From: Trichormus sp. M33_DOE_039
Lineage (GTDB): Bacteria > Cyanobacteriota > Cyanobacteriia > Cyanobacteriales > Nostocaceae
Assembly: GCA_015296085.1 (NCBI GenBank)
Contig: DVDT01000060.1
Coordinates: 1-64,000, forward strand
DNA length: 64,000 nt
Direction: 5' to 3'
Shown here one piece after another: positions 37,301 to 40,047 of this stretch. Within the stretch, counting starts at the first letter, position 1. Each line of letters begins with the position of its first letter. Below the pieces are notes generated by a model. That model ran no database searches and was not told the DNA's origin. It saw only the letters and a list, made by a program, of their open reading frames with translations. Position numbers and translations under genes: made by a program.

Positions 37301-39826
37301 AATTGTAGTGTTAGGTATAGCGAAATTGCGTGTAATGGTATAGCTACTACCTGCGGCTAGTGGTGTTTGAGTGCTGATATATTCACCACCAATATAAGTG
37401 TCTGAGGCATCTAATGTAGCGTCACTGGAAATATAAACATAGTCATACCAATCAGTCGATGCAGCGGCAGTACCTTGATTAGTAACTGTCCAGGAAACTT
37501 CTACTCTCTCGCCCAAAATAGCGGTAGTCGGGGCTTTAGGCGCAGACAGCACTAAATCTGGTGCATTTATCTGAATTTCTACTACCTGGACATTATTATT
37601 TTCGTTGGTTTCACCTTGATAGTTATTACCATCGGTAACAAACAGCAAGTAACCGTTACCAATAGTGATATTAGGTATAGTGAAATTGCGTGTAATTGTG
37701 TAGCTACCACCTGCAGCTAGTGGTGTTTGAGTGCCGATATATTCACCACCAACATAAGTGTCGGAGTAATCAAATACTGTATCGCTGGAAATATAAACAT
37801 AGTCATACCAATAATCTACCAATGCAGAGACAGTACCCTGATTAGTGACAGTCCAAGATAGAGAAATTGTCTCACCCACATTAGCCGATTTTGGGTCTGT
37901 AGGCGCAGATATCACCAAATCAGGCGCATTCAAGGTGATAGCTTTCGCTAAAACATTGTTTTCTTCATTGCTTTCAGTTTGGGAATAGGAACTGTCAGCA
38001 ACAAATAGGAGATAGCGAGCGCCTGCAGTTATATAACTAGGCAAGAAAATACTCTCAGATAAAAAACGGGTAGCACCTGGTTCGAGAGGGCTTTCTTGGA
38101 AGAAGTTAGTGAGGTACGTATCACTATTATCTAAAAATTCATCATCGGAGATGTAAACTGCGTTATCCCAATAAGTCGCTGTGGCAACTGTACCTTGATT
38201 AGTAACGCTCCAAGATACGGAAATTGTCTCTCCTAAATTGGCTGATGTAGGGGGTGTGAAAACTGACACGACTAAATCTGGAGTAGATATAGTCAGTGCG
38301 ATCGCTTTGACATTATTTGTTTCATCTATTTCGCTCTGATCATTGCTTTCATCGGTGACAAATAGCAGGTAGTATGAGTCATCACTACTAAAATAGCCTC
38401 CACCTTCACCATTACCTCCACTCAAATTAGTAGGTATATAAATGTCAAAAACAGTATTGTAAGTATCTCCTGGTAGAAGTGGTGTTTGGGAACTGGTGTA
38501 TAAACTACTGCCAACAGCAATATCTGAATAGTCTAGTGTTTCGTCAGGAGAAATATAGACATAGTCATACCAATCAGCCGATGTCGCTACTGTACCTTGA
38601 TTTTTTACTGTCAAAGATACAGAAACCGTCTCACCCAAAACTGGAGTTGTTAACGGAGTAGCATCTAACACTATTAGATCGGGATTTTCCCTGCTGATCA
38701 GAGGAATGATGCGATCATTGTTACTATTATCTATCTCTGATTGTTGATTGAGGAAATCACTACGAAAGACGAGATAGTAATTTTGTAATGCTCCTAAGTC
38801 TGAAGGTAAATAGCTTGTGAGAGAAATTTTATAGTTTTGATTAGGTGCTAAAGGTGTTTGTTCACTAATAACAGTACCAGTTAGAAATTGATCGTTATCA
38901 TCAAAAACTGGGTCTGAAGATAAATATACCTGATCGTACCAATCTCCTATAGCTGTTTCTGTCCCTTGATTGGTAACAGTCCAAGAAACGTCAAAATATT
39001 CACCTGCAACGGGATTACCAGACACTGTTATATCGGAGATGACTAAGTCTGCATTACTGCGAGGACTTAAACTAATCGCAAATGGAGAACTGACATTATT
39101 GGTTTCGTCAGATTCGGCTTGTACATTACTATTAAAATTGGGAAAGTTGTCAGTAACTGCGAATAAATAGTAATCTCCAGAAGCTATATTTTCCAGCGGT
39201 AAGAAAACATTTAATGTTTCGCTAGTATTGGGTGCGAGGGTGCTTAAATGGTAACTCGTAATAATGAGTTGATCAGAGTCAGGATTAAAAGTTTGGTCTG
39301 TTGAGAGATAGAAAGAGTCATACCAATCATCATCGGTAGTCGTTCCTATCCCTTGATTTAAGACTGTCCACGAAATTAAGACATTAGCACCACTCTGTAC
39401 TATTTCTGGTATTTCTACGTTTGTGACCACTAAATCAGGTAAATCAACACTAGCTGTCAACGCAGCATTAAGGAAGCTAAAGCTAGTTGTTATGTCTTCC
39501 TCATTTGTGAAGTTTTCTACTTCACTTGTTTTCAAGGCTGACCCAGTAAAATCTTGACTGAGAACTCCTACTATTGGTACATCATTCTGAGTTATCAGGG
39601 GGTCTTGGTTAAATAAATTAGTCGATTTTAAACTAAATGTATTACTACTTAAGTTATCTAAGGAATTAATATTATTAAGAGAATATTCTAAAAATAGATC
39701 GGTGAATAAAGCATTTCCTGAATGCTGTATGGGTTTGATTAAAGCATTACCTTCATATGTACCAAAATCTGTAATTAACCCTAAAAGGTTGGAGTTTTCT
39801 GCTATAGGATTTTGATTAAATTCCAT
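12842..39826 (-). CDS. Giant multidomain surface/secreted protein (8,994 aa; CARDB array, Ig, propellers, peptidase, dockerin)
   Basis: One uninterrupted frame of 26,985 bp fills 42% of the window. From the N-terminus I see 24 CARDB units (about 130-3190), a TIG-like region (about 3290), a beta-propeller (about 4085-4330), an SbsA-type Ig (about 4340-4440), nine He_PIG-type Ig units (about 4558-5429), an Rhs/YD-like segment (about 5611-5863), dockerin-like EF loops (6010-6065), a Big_2 unit, a second TIG, a YVTN-type propeller (about 6698-7091), a GHSRG hydrolase-like segment (Ser7442), PKD-like units, a metzincin motif (H8323), a cadherin-like unit, two PKDs, Calx-beta and a terminal dockerin. 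No Sec signal peptide is visible, so type I or another export route is inferred. Upstream lie a terminator and a gene of unknown function. Adhesion or matrix assembly is the likely role. Confidence 0.9.
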   Translation of the reverse strand: MEFNQNPIAENSNLLGLITDFGTYEGNALIKPIQHSGNALFTDLFLEYSLNNINSLDNLSSNTFSLKSTNLFNQDPLITQNDVPIVGVLSQDFTGSALKTSEVENFTNEEDITTSFSFLNAALTASVDLPDLVVTNVEIPEIVQSGANVLISWTVLNQGIGTTTDDDWYDSFYLSTDQTFNPDSDQLIITSYHLSTLAPNTSETLNVFLPLENIASGDYYLFAVTDNFPNFNSNVQAESDETNNVSSPFAISLSPRSNADLVISDITVSGNPVAGEYFDVSWTVTNQGTETAIGDWYDQVYLSSDPVFDDNDQFLTGTVISEQTPLAPNQNYKISLTSYLPSDLGALQNYYLVFRSDFLNQQSEIDNSNNDRIIPLISRENPDLIVLDATPLTTPVLGETVSVSLTVKNQGTVATSADWYDYVYISPDETLDYSDIAVGSSLYTSSQTPLLPGDTYNTVFDIYIPTNLSGGNGEGGGYFSSDDSYYLLFVTDESNDQSEIDETNNVKAIALTISTPDLVVSVFTPPTSANLGETISVSWSVTNQGTVATATYWDNAVYISDDEFLDNSDTYLTNFFQESPLEPGATRFLSESIFLPSYITAGARYLLFVADSSYSQTESNEENNVLAKAITLNAPDLVISAPTDPKSANVGETISLSWTVTNQGTVSALVDYWYDYVYISSDTVFDYSDTYVGGEYIGTQTPLAAGGSYTITRNFTIPNITIGNGYLLFVTDGNNYQGETNENNNVQVVEIQINAPDLVLSAPKAPTTAILGERVEVSWTVTNQGTAAASTDWYDYVYISSDATLDASDTYIGGEYISTQTPLAAGSSYTITRNFAIPNTTIGSRYLLFATDRFNNQGETNETNNVQVVEIQINAPDLVLSAPKAPTTAILGESVEVSWTVTNQGTVTAPTDWYDYVYISSDTIFDYSDTYIGGEYISTQTPLAAGGSYTITRNFTIPNTTIGSRYLLFVTDDGNRQGETNETNNVQAVEIQLNAPDLVLSAPKAPTTAILGERVEVSWTVTNQGTVTAPTDWYDYVYISSDTIFDYSDTYVGGEYISTQTPLAAGGSYTITRNFTIPNTTIGNGYLLFVTDGNNYQGETNETNNVQAVEIQLNAPDLVLSAPKAPTTAILGESVEVSWTVTNQGTVAAPADWYDYVYISSDATLDGSDTYVAQEYISTQTPLAAGSSYTITRNINIPNTTSGRRYLLFATDRFNNQGETNETNNVQAVEIQLGTPDLVMSAPKAPTAAAVGETIEVSWTVTNQGNLAAPADWTDYVYISSDTILDGSDTFVASESIATQTPLAAGGNYTITRNITVPITSFGSRYLLFVADRNNNQGETNENNNLSAVSFNVQPPADLITTITNAPSSVTWGDTATITWKVTNQGGGRATADWVDYIYLSTDTTIDAQDRLLTSVSVADQTPLASGDTYTLSQTVTIPNITPGTYYFLVASDANQQQPETNETNNLATSLLQVTVPPHADLIVAEITTSGSYVSGEPVQINWKVRNQGVAITNVSSWSDRIVLSTDNQLDSNDLELTRVSHISSLGINADYTKSAQVTLPNGIEGNYYIFVITDINNQVFEYLYENNNVNSTAINISRKPDPDLQITAINNPATAQPGENTTFSWTVKNAGTAEAKNPWVDRIYLSTNGNLTNATLLASVTRNTPLAIGETYTATQSLTLPVLADGNYQIIVVTDSNNQIFEGLGDSNNQKIGENPIFIGHPDLVPTIINLPSNVISDGNILLEWNVKNQGSAITLKNWRDRVYLSSDNKFDNSDLLLGEWNATTALAPNASYPAQLDIRLPVDISGDRYILVVTDANNQIQENSDESNNLAAAPIKIELTPYADLVVTNVTAPPLTIGNPAEVTISWRVSNQGNGTGKIASWVDRIIASSDEIVGNNDDRILGEFTRNGLLNVGASYNRTETLLLPNNFQGRYRLFVRTDATNQIWENNQESNNSAAATNFFDVVTIPYADLVISAVSADATGSSGQTLGMSWTVLNQSVANQGNAIAVTNTSEWYDTVKLATDAAGNNVVVNLGQFNHTGALGLDQSYIRNVQASLPNGLTGTYYVVVETGGPFEFVYNNNNRRVSTTPVNITLTPPPDLTVSDIIAPPAIKSGEKIDVTWTVRNIGQGNAATAWVDRVFLQEAGKPNGQTIQLGSFTYGSGLEAGKFYTRAEQFTIPSTLQGLYQVVIQTNASNSLYEHGATNNNTTVDPDILQVTLAPRPDLQVKEINAPENISAGGTVSLDFVVINQGTVATNTPRWRDRVYLSLDSRISSDDIVLGTLDNGAALAPGESYRSRTQPYIVPKFFRGPAFLLVEADASTQVDEYPNDSNNVLAKQVNVIGLPPSDLVTSNVIAPDQAFDGATIEVRYKVTNLGVGETDRDSWTDTIWLTRDKNRPSPITRDNPPLPNDILLATVSHSGSLKVGAGYEKIVRVTLPGQLTGEWYITPWSDAYDVVLEDTRDININPDDPNELDNNNYKARPITILLTPPPDLVVTSVTPTTQAQGGQPFNVKWTVQNQATTETLTETWTDIVYLSDKPNLEDRNAKVWVLGKINRTGKLKANETYTIDQTFNLSPAASGQYVIVETNVKRDASLQSTWEGPYTNNNTRTEATNVTPIPADLVVTAINVPPESFSGEKARIQWTVTNQGGTVWDGTRYWVDDVYISSDPNLQNLAVFDRRNSDITNFDINSLTPTYLGSFAYSPTRPLTTGESYTQTQEVILPRGIGGKYYVYVITNADPAVQEGDSVQISGAENNLRNRERYQSRVFEPRNNNLSRTLTPVTYREADLQVTQILVPPSTPQSGDIIPVTWTVKNQGTRETRQNYWKDRVYLSLDPSLDKTDRLLGELDRFGKLDAGSSYQATINLDLPDGIAGNFYILVFSDSNIVPNPVDPFEYGIDRRLSRVGEYRDEGNNITSVPLPIQLAIPPDLQVTSLIAPERAITGQTFNLTYTVKNNSTGNTARKQPNWRDLIYLSRDQFLDLRSDRYLDYVDHTGGLAAGASYTINKTLRLPTDLTGPFYVFVITDPPQDSPIGRVFEGGNEGNNATPSLQPLIIELPPPSDLQVETITVPGSVKTGDNIQLEWTVFNQGNYKANGEWTDAVYLSTDNIWDINDVVIGRVGFKGTLQTGESYTSKLTAALPPAIPGQYRIIIRPDIFNQVYEGSNEANNRTASADPLNVTVEELQLGVPLTTNLTTGKEKLFQVKVQQNQTLRVRVTGTDSESANELFLRFGNVPTDIVYDAAYEGQLSPNQTAIIPTTKPGVYYILVRDSGKATTVNLLADVLPFGITDVTTDRGGDSRYVTTTIRGAQFQKGAVVKLVRPGFAEYQPVRYEVIDSTKIIAIFDLREAVHGLYDVKVINPDGQTAIVPYRYLVERALEPDVDIALGGPRVLGVGGAGIYGVSVQNLSNIDTPYVQFQFGVPELGKNGVVYGFPYLKFSSNLGGQPESAALKDVPWASLISDVNTTGVNLAPGYIFDLPTGGYVGRTFTAQTYPGVKAITDRDFIALRLAIYEAYPELKGKINTPADLQQFYPAVLPDFNTGKLDTLAEADPFDVAFQFPIIAAATALTRQEFIDQQTKEALKLRNAILNDATASQGLIVLAADEQAWVQSYLAALEIAGLLRPEDQAPPVRQNPLVVSLMATLATGILAGPSGNQIITDGNLVSFFDKVRQWYGNDSTKIGTQNLPNFQDYDLGLSQRTHFEAFNIYVPFSNKNGSANLDLPSSVTVPTPSFARFFNAAGSVGEQASLTGPLGFGNQGFLPLGEALPYTISFENAATASSKVGEVRIVTQLDADLDPRTFELGDMQLGDIQVNLPTGRGSFEGTFDFVRSKGFLLRISAGLDPLSKTATWLLQAINPDTGEVIQDPNIGLLPANDANGAGRGFVTYTVKPKSDITTGSAIASQARVIFNTAAPLDTTALSNVVDAQAPTTQLTAKPLSSSSSDYLVQWQATDDSAGSGVKHVTVYVAKDGGNFEIWQRQTTATSAIFQGEAGHTYEFIALATDNAGNREQPRLGITPPDDGSGVNLGSLPTVNQTTQDLGTPPQPSTQPSTNPLFTEAEKLIPAPGTLTQPSEFTQTLRPFTVQAFATGISQSHGNIGPMAIATRADGTVIASGGLGRNQLYTIPKTGGAAGNPFATLPHPIFDLAFDRNGNLWATTGGGPLLQLNPNTGAILNQYGNGITQTLAIHPETGLIYLSSGNGVEIFDPSTATFTAFSNIRVGNMAFSPNGQLWAATWPQRGDIIRFDNTGKAQRVLSFDTAIDSLTFGVNGTQLAGLLFISSNQGEMTMVDVTTLRTVKVTQGGSRGDMIKATADGRVLISQSRQIDVLSPVVAPKVIATNPAPDANITLPYNTVSISFDQDMYVGNAGESSSVLNLNNFKLQGNSLGFLTPQTINYDAATRTVQLTFDALIPDRYELRVENTVKSLAGLEMQADYVDDFTAISDFLPYVDFKFDNPRSDRQTQTISYDVIITSKTDYDLLIPLVLLLEPQNNFTGIPLGNSGTTNQGAYLIDLSDSLTNGRLSPGQSIRGKVITVQNPEQLRVSLAPGIYALPTSNKAPNFTSAPVLTAKAGETYTYQATASDPDGVALAYLLYEGPAGMTVDTATGLVTWTPTSSSNAETSVKLRVYDSRGGYGIQNFTIQVNGGNHQPVLSPLPTQILGTEGELLEIPVSAIDADNNILSFFAENLPGGAVFDPLTQKLSWIPAFNAAGTYENVKFIVSDGLLQTSQTTTILIAPKNQAPTLTRPQERTLRQGEKLRLQLLATDPEGQKITYFSNILPGGAKLDPNTGIFEWTPTFFQAGEFEITFSAGDGESVTSQTAKITVLNANAAPIFDDLAAWQVQEGQQIRFRAFAFDPDNPAYVPPERLPDGTLTPLEGSEATVTYTVTNLPTGATFDSETGYFIWTPEYTSAGNYTPTFIATDNGDGTGNNLSTVVNVPIKVLNTNRIPAITPITNQTINRGEILELPVEFIDPDGNPLTITAQGLPGFGIPRFATFTDQGNGKGVLRLAPSFNDSGNYTITLKATDDGDGGGASAVQSQEYSFVVTVNAPNEPPQLSFVSDKVAVVGEQLQFEVLVNDKDQDNLTFSAVGLPNGATFVPTSVYGKAIFTWTPTAADVGNYDITLKVTDSGSGDISEVLSDQKLFKLKVRNANQAPVLSPITNQTLAEGQTLSLNLNATDADGDVLTYSAINLPVNAILNPVTGALTWQTTLNDTGSYNNIQLIASDGNKSSAQTITIKVNNTNQAPVLIPLPSQSGRENTLLQFTLAANDLDGDSLSISPISQLPIGASFNPETKQFTWTPNYEQAGNYTLKFAAFDPQGATSTVDVAIQIDNVNRAPSLQVSSHTAVLGQALKFTLIGTDPDSNTQLTYSANQLPEGATINSQTGEFTWIPSPGQMGEYPITFIVSDGETTSSETVLIKATLTPEPIPVTIELTPSFPAIPGQKILINALASSLGDIANITIKVNGQLVSKDAQGRGEFTATAPGKYIVEATAKDVDGLEGTISSVIKVRDPQDNLAPAVNFGTGFNGRKLTDITNILGNVIDSNLDDWILEISPFNSNHWQKLASGQTPVNNSALSQIDPQLLSNGFYQLRLQATDISGRSTTTEAFIEINSPQKPTQYQRRETDLTVDFAGTTLNLVRAYDSLNNQQSGTFGYGWRLANTDTNIQTNVPATGRETLGAYNPFRVGTRLYLSLPDGQRVGFTFQPEKREIPGLIYYTPAWVADPGVNYSLQSVDALLTLAGNKLYELKTAQPYNPASSTFNGNKYTLTAPDGTIYHLDAAGKVKEQITPNNVKFIYTDSGITSSTGEVVSFVHDAQGRLSKITAPDGRVVAYTYDDNGNLLAARQLFTGESQRYAYSQDNQHLLTLTAPSPGQVGAAILYNQQQPQVLPVLADLGSANKFIPTTTTGNLTAGETQRYTFSVRGSELRATETNVILLGVKLQANTGSLLQPQLPVINGLTPLATQITANSAFALYALNREGLHLLEINAKNNTAGGYSLQLFVAGDVNADGRVDGLDSQQLISALGSQQGDTKYNVNLDVNRDGSINATDVQILGSNYGFVANQAPVVQTTSILTHEDLAVTVPLTNLATDPDGDAVYYRVLNPVNGTVQMSADGVGAIFTPTADYIGNASFELLADDGFGAAIPVKVTVKVSDAPLLNIDIQNRNPLLQTGDRTQLIFLGDFADQQDVILTGNYLTISSSNPTAATINSRGQVLALADGTGLISASRNGIQAVTAFNVGIPAESLDQVIVIAGLETYPQTLSLPAQIGTRQLKIDVLDQIDLTQAEKGTRYFVGNPDVAVVSSDGLVTAKNPGVTTITVINGGSEVLIPVQITNPIVGPVTIGKEGGIVQGADGSLISIGPGTISEVTTVSINDVAVDSLPYLIPQPFQVLKAFELNLGDRNLNQPIQLTLPVDTSIAAGTEVYFFRASTVPDTTGGEQPVWLQLEKGVVGSDGYARTTSPPFTGIWGSGTYFMGTASADALGTINLEFAGNSSNAIAIINDSPSVADRTFAAPEEFGIQSLSLGGVSAAIAVIGITATLATVVPTGYKLIDVLSIPQVGLPSRNSYGLEVRPGVNTLQIPPLPIPPSQDLYLDPLILFANLELTDSGTLVTLSGNRFRGDDYTPNKTATPQVYFHNPDGTQVEGTIQSVTNTEIKVIVPQSVLIGLADVSVVRPGVQRIATPLIEEIPTEFFSNRISFGDYIDGKYAISALGGGRLGFIDQETGDLVARLTLQDGFVAAQSVAPTPDLTRVYAARGNGDVSVIDMQALRQLDVDASTQTVDSIRLWGATPYWAITDNEGDYLYVSDRFLPQIYVIDIQPESKTYHQLVETIPVGSIHGIPRLAFNSDGTKLYATAPGQRGFGWVNGQQSQSGNVIVIDVNPDSETYWQQIKVIPVGREPYAIVPTADPDVMLFTNRSEDLRGFGILQNDTFADSLDLTLGSRIDYFDVNNGSGIALLPAGTLGATQTVDYAFVSAYNTYFHGVISKDPNYNPYSPEDWFNYLSHINYRPAGGNVGIIRDPLNRAGQRQLVAATRPIPWTFPENLVLSPDGERLFVAAKGDGAGTYIYDVRAILNTLNQSDYDLTSVPIDGFYSYGRPGGGKASDRENDLNIDFKADYTLINPRDNNNVYRFTSRVAPSVGVPNGSTQAPIGGYAFGIAMQQNEWLKLTAPTVSTNANRLEDLTPEFTWEYTNGVTAEDIREVKLYVSVFAPGEGLLPSDLPGTVPSRINQPVDINPNRILTATWDQQANQWVWGNESFNTNDNDSFILPDNRTLTAGQKYYWAVEATRKTGQKTIRKGEFATAPIKLNTPFNGVTIITHGFQPSLSFADLPFQAPSAFVDMGSYISQVSGGDGSEVFMYDRYNGRWFSPQSGLDARWATEGKPLVLIPDWNEESDISDSGFSEAAADAFFAALVNLNKELDGKVFASPLHFIGHSRGAVVNSEIIQRLGMYFPAIDDIHMTTLDPHDFKQDSLDLPWSVVAKLPIWILKARKLNIPALIVDAIFEKVLKVANYDKLLYAELKDPDVQRWSNVAFHDNYYQKLGKEAALGIFNTDVLSITPNGRLIEKADINLWLDNRAGFTQAQIGAKTHSRVKSWYAGTADLSLSEFDAEPIWRKYGDLNLYDQVSNPWYRARETEFYLPWDTQITLTSDFNSAEDTAPWEGIGAGWFYSALGGGANLRPQSSQSVPITTNNTEQGGNQGFVAPIFNGDFQSSFRPIFGRFPLGWEIPGWSFHGGSGQFNQGWNLQWYMQWDKLLETIKQIAVPQDIINAIEAYGKDKLTSSDIIDVMEILVDAIIDGIGKGDREFGLALLKGSGIEVLSDIGQKLVQQSQENFIDFAFELDESIPKIVHNRFYIPPNGQQFLQISTAHLLKPLNIFPEPLDLPIIPVTDDEVVIELRLADGRIVPVGNIQVGQDPVGNDPLGFSTTFLSRNFALPTEALGQIAELIIRRNDVMADGFNGGIAIDNITLIDNCDPGLQTLQNVVLSSPVIDENGLSKITGVVTAGGGCFATEILVSWGDGTPQQRYTFTNPNPNNNFIPIYLEHRYLDDDPNGTSQDTYNIQVQLGNSAASAVTLNQIVQNRVPQLLAFDFQQSPIENGAKVTLINGTFIDVGTKDTVTMFIDWGDGGVSGRSFTPEDRPEDEVFSIPEYSHIYAKRNEPTTTYTVSILLEDNDGGTSTQSRTITINNSLSQNLLAETLSTNTLNPSGELFTTNVLSSLKNQAISDWQQTNVGLDKLNQLQNVQFQVTDLTGATLALTEGMTIKIDRDAAGYGWFIDDSPANSSEFQTAVSEAEFQAQENSPAFGKVDLLTVITHELGHVLGLADIDASIQPYRLMSATLPAGVRRHPRSHISNFTTSETLLSPSLSLSLASSSTQLTNFTAGIVNGSFNINNPSNSQFGWNLRGNASIVNEAVQINEGDYLNSGLSQSFVIPQDAKTLQFKILSTNLGSTLLNPPDAFEVALLNTQTMQPLLGTVTGLTQTDALLNIQNDGEIFTAPQVKIFGSVGSPLTVNIDISSLQAGTFATLYFDLLGFGQVDSSVILDDVILITEVGNPPTANNDTATTNQGQPVTINVLANDRTNTTLNQNTLAIATQPTNGTITINPDGTITFTPYPTFAGTESFTYTIQDSQGLTSNLATVTITVNNLLPSITNLSGKSQLNEGETATFTATATEPGNDTLTYTWNFGDGSDTITGENVQHTFADNGEYTVTLTVTDSYGGVTTQTLGVNVANVAPLVNAGVDQTVVQGSLVNFASQFTDPGILDTHTIEWDFGDGNTAIATLTPTHNYINDGIYTVTLTVTDQDGGRTQDTLQVIVNSQLPKLTVDDVTINTDDQNNTFALFTVRLSTPSTQPVTFNFNTGDNTAKAGVDYASTSGNLTFEAGQTIQTLKVMLIKPKEGDINGDGLVNQTDMNLLLAARNKPATKPQPTNKNFFLYISNITDALLDDNLGIATLLGTQKDPRDLDGDGMITVLDARKLTLIINSQL
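13340..14130 (-). other. Cadherin-like and two PKD domains of the giant protein
   Basis: The segment begins NDTATTNQGQPVTINVLAND, a cadherin-like/VCBS-type unit with TFTPYPTFAGTESFTYTI. Two PKD domains follow, with WNFGDGSDT and WDFGDGNTA and the closing YTVTLTVTD strand repeated in each. These are beta-sandwich spacers common in surface proteins. Confidence 0.75.
14755..15240 (-). other. Metzincin-like metallopeptidase segment of the giant protein
   Basis: The segment contains HELGHVLGLAD (residues 8323-8333), the HExxHxxGxxD zinc motif, followed at the expected distance by a Met-turn-like RLMSATL (Met8344). Upstream are strands typical of matrixin-like folds (FQVTDLTGATLALTEGMTIK and YGWFIDDSP). 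All catalytic positions are present, so it may be an active protease that acts on the giant itself or on surface proteins. Confidence 0.65.
17380..17875 (-). other. Alpha/beta-hydrolase-like segment of the giant protein
   Basis: The segment opens with the oxyanion-type strand VTIITHGFQPS and contains the nucleophile elbow FIGHSRGAVV (Ser7442), then TTLDPHDF, which could supply Asp and His. This resembles lipase-type alpha/beta hydrolases. The catalytic triad is inferred from motif order only. Confidence 0.55.
18555..19735 (-). other. YVTN-type beta-propeller of the giant protein
   Basis: Residues about 6698-7091 contain repeated blades such as YAARGNGDVSVIDMQAL, YLYVSDRFLPQIYVIDI and RLFVAAKGDGAGTYIYDV, spaced as in YVTN/WD-like surface propellers. 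A TIG/IPT-like domain (VTLSGNRFRGDDY) precedes it at about 19790-20000. Confidence 0.65.
21631..21799 (-). other. Internal dockerin-like module of the giant protein
   Basis: GDVNADGRVDGLDSQQLISA and LDVNRDGSINATDVQILGSN (residues 6010-6065) form a compact pair of calcium-binding loops each followed by a helix, closely matching a type I dockerin in spacing. It lies mid-chain, which is unusual. Confidence 0.7.
22240..22995 (-). other. Rhs/YD-like segment of the giant protein
   Basis: The segment begins RRETDLTVDFAGTTLNLVRA followed by YDSLNNQQSGTFGYGWRL, the entry motif of Rhs/wall-associated proteins. It ends with YD-type units (GRVVAYTYDDNGNLLAARQL). There is no PxxxxDPxGL cleavage motif and no toxin tip, so it is a structural fragment rather than a toxin shell. 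Confidence 0.6.
23540..26155 (-). other. Array of nine Ig-like (He_PIG-type) domains of the giant protein
   Basis: Residues about 4558-5429 contain nine units of about 90 residues. Each starts N(x)(A/P)P with a hydrophobic strand and carries the LPxGAxFxxxxxxxxWTP signature and a closing (F/I)xVxDG strand. This is the putative-Ig/cadherin-like fold found in bacterial adhesins. Confidence 0.75.
26495..27570 (-). other. Beta-propeller plus SbsA-type Ig domain of the giant protein
   Basis: Residues about 4085-4330 have NHL/SMP-30-like blades (FDLAFDRNGNLWATTGGG and GNMAFSPNGQLWAATWPQ). These are followed by an Ig-like domain beginning IATNPAPDANITLPYNTVSI with SFDQDM, typical of the SbsA/Big_5 family of surface proteins. 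Confidence 0.65.
30250..39440 (-). other. Array of 24 CARDB domains of the giant protein
   Basis: Residues about 130-3190 consist of about 24 units of 115-130 residues, each opening (P/A)DL and containing W(T/K)VxNQG, then DxVY(L/I)SxD, and ending ETNETNN-like. This is the CARDB (cell adhesion related domain in bacteria) pattern. The N-terminal third of the giant protein is entirely this stalk. Confidence 0.85.
36121..37920 (-). repeat. Five tandem 360-bp repeats within the CARDB array
   Basis: The DNA repeats with an exact 360-bp period: the segment ending ACTAAATCTG recurs at 36480, 36840, 37200 and 37560. The central copies differ by only scattered substitutions. The last unit (37561 onward) is six bases longer. 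Recent tandem duplication or gene conversion is the simplest explanation. Confidence 0.9.
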
Positions 39827-39986
39827 TTTTAAAAGAAAAATTATAAGGTATAAATAGTTTATTGATTATAATTTAATCACAATTTTCACTAGTTTAGTGT
39901 ATAGAATTTTATCTGCATTTTGGGTAAGGTTGAAGGCAGATAAATTATATTTGTTATGTTATGTGTTGAAAAAAAAGTAAGAGAGA

Positions 39987-40036
39987 TGAATAGTGGTGTA
40001 TATGCCATAATATGATTATCAATACACTACTATTCA
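39987..40036 (-). terminator. Terminator upstream of the giant gene
   Basis: A 15-bp inverted repeat with one mismatch (TGAATAGTGGTGTAT at 39987-40001, ATACACTACTATTCA at 40022-40036) is followed on the minus strand by a run of eight T residues a few bases beyond. It would end the transcript of the 245-aa gene, so the giant gene needs its own promoter in 39827-39965. Confidence 0.6.
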
Positions 40037-40047
40037 TTATTGATTAT

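Noticed and set aside
36121-37920. Regular repeats considered as a CRISPR array
   Set aside because: The period is 360 bp, in frame, and the units encode CARDB domains; there are no short repeat-spacer units.
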